In this document: in pieces, positions 24,307 to 24,748 of the stretch
How positions within the stretch are numbered: position 1 is the stretch's first letter
Layout: each line of letters opens with the position of its first letter
Origin: an uncultured Oscillospiraceae bacterium
GTDB taxonomy: Bacteria > Bacillota > Clostridia > Oscillospirales > Oscillospiraceae
Assembly: GCA_934667815.1 (NCBI GenBank)
Contig: CAKUMO010000036.1
Span: 1-24,748, forward strand
DNA length: 24,748 bases
Reading direction: 5' to 3'
Program-made: the position numbers and the translations under genes
Notes under the pieces: generated by a model
The model's database searches: none
Told to the model about the DNA's origin: nothing
What the model saw: only the letters and a program-made list of their open reading frames with translations

Positions 24307-24382
24307 GGGCCTGTAGCTCAGCTGGGAGAGCGTTCGGTTCGCATCCGAGAGGTCGAGAGTTCGAGTCTCTTCAGGTCCACCA
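24307..24382 (+). tRNA. tRNA-Ala (CGC)
   Basis: Acceptor GGGCCTG/CAGGTCC (one G-U), D-arm TAGCTCAGCTGGGAGAGC, anticodon stem TTCGG/CCGAG with loop TTCGCAT (anticodon CGC), T-loop AGTTCGAGTCT, encoded CCA. It decodes GCG. Confidence 0.93.
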
Positions 24383-24458
24383 AACAGGTATTGGACGAAC
24401 ACCTTTTTCTTCAGCGGCGGCTTCGCCGTGAAATGTTCGCTCTGATCCGCAACAGAAA

Positions 24459-24500
24459 AGCGCCGTCTTGGGAGTGATCCCGAGGCGGCGCTTTTTGTAT
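24459..24500 (+). terminator. Terminator after tRNA-Ala
   Basis: A 15 bp stem with three G-U pairs (24459-24473 with 24478-24492, loop of 4) running into TTTTTG. Confidence 0.9.
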
Positions 24501-24519
24501 TTTGTATTGGTTGTACCAA

Positions 24520-24557
24520 AGCAATCCGCCTCTGTATCACGCAGGGGCGGATTTGCT
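24520..24557. terminator. Hairpin after the right-edge gene
   Basis: AGCAATCCGCCTCTG (24520-24534) pairs with CAGGGGCGGATTTGCT (24542-24557) with one bulge. It lies past the stop of the minus-strand gene at the right edge and probably ends its transcript; the T-run is poor. Confidence 0.55.
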
Positions 24558-24618
24558 TATTGGTCATACGGTACTCGGAAAAAGCCCAAATACTTCTTAA
24601 ACCTGTCTTGTACAGGAA

Positions 24619-24748
24619 TTATTGCAGATACCCCTCCCGTGCCTTCGCACCAAAGTGGGCCTCAAGCAGGTGCATCTGCTCGTCGGTAATGGTGTTCACC
24701 AGCGGCAGGTGGGCGATCTTCATATAAATCTCCGCCGCCTTTTCGGCG
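24619..24748 (-). CDS. C-terminal fragment of an unidentified protein (cut by window edge)
   Basis: Reading leftward from the window edge, the minus strand encodes 42 residues ending at TAA (24619-24621): AEKAAEIYMKIAHLPLVNT, then TDEQMHLLEAHFGAKAREGYLQ. Codon use is like that of the neighbouring genes and there is no internal stop. The fragment is helical and amphipathic. I do not recognise the family from so short a tail. Confidence 0.55.
   Translation of the reverse strand, partial: AEKAAEIYMKIAHLPLVNTITDEQMHLLEAHFGAKAREGYLQ

Noticed and set aside
23961..24431. Plus-strand frame spanning the tRNA-Ala region
   Set aside because: It runs through the tRNA gene, has no ribosome site and shows no protein-like composition.

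Overview
The window reads like a chromosomal segment of a fairly GC-rich anaerobic Clostridia relative (Oscillospiraceae/Ruminococcaceae-like). The reasons are a CIRCE-controlled hrcA-grpE-dnaK-dnaJ operon, a T-box riboswitch, frequent TTG starts with strong AGGAGG-type ribosome sites, sigma-A promoters, tRNA genes with encoded CCA ends, and a lipoprotein serpin of the kind found in gut Firmicutes. I cannot name the species.

Layout. 1-455 (-): 5' part of an IS481-like DDE transposase cut by the window edge. 599-3766 (+): promoter, T-box leader with a UGG (Trp) specifier, terminator, a possible Trp-ending leader peptide, then a three-gene ABC importer (lipoprotein, permease, ATPase) of the TrpXYZ type. 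3928-8815 (+): CIRCE-regulated heat-shock operon hrcA-grpE-dnaK-dnaJ. 8848-9454 (+): five tRNA genes (Gly, Arg, His, Gln, Lys) behind one promoter. 9531-11942 (-): an XRE/membrane regulator and a secreted serpin. 12044-14372 (-): a run of three decayed genes (flippase, glycosyltransferase, P-type ATPase) joined by deletions and frameshifts. 14434-16131 (-): a coupled three-gene operon (membrane protein, CDP-alcohol phosphatidyltransferase, mini zinc ribbon). 16228-17975 (+): a two-component system. 17974-18611 (+): hsp20 behind a second perfect CIRCE. 18631-21030 (+): small membrane protein then ruvC-ruvA-ruvB. 21104-21539 (+): double-zinc-ribbon protein with a long leader. 21679-23943 (-): DUF1538 membrane protein coupled to a PII-like protein. 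24168-24496 (+): tRNA-Ala. 24619-24748 (-): C-terminal piece of an unidentified gene.

How parts work together. HrcA made from 4011 should repress its own operon and also hsp20 13 kb away, because both carry the same 9-9-9 CIRCE. The tryptophan importer appears to sense uncharged tRNA-Trp through the T-box and may sense it a second time through translation of a nine-codon leader ending in Trp-stop, next to a hairpin abutting the importer's ribosome site. This resembles in logic the T-box plus leader-peptide control of B. subtilis rtpA and is the most interesting observation here.
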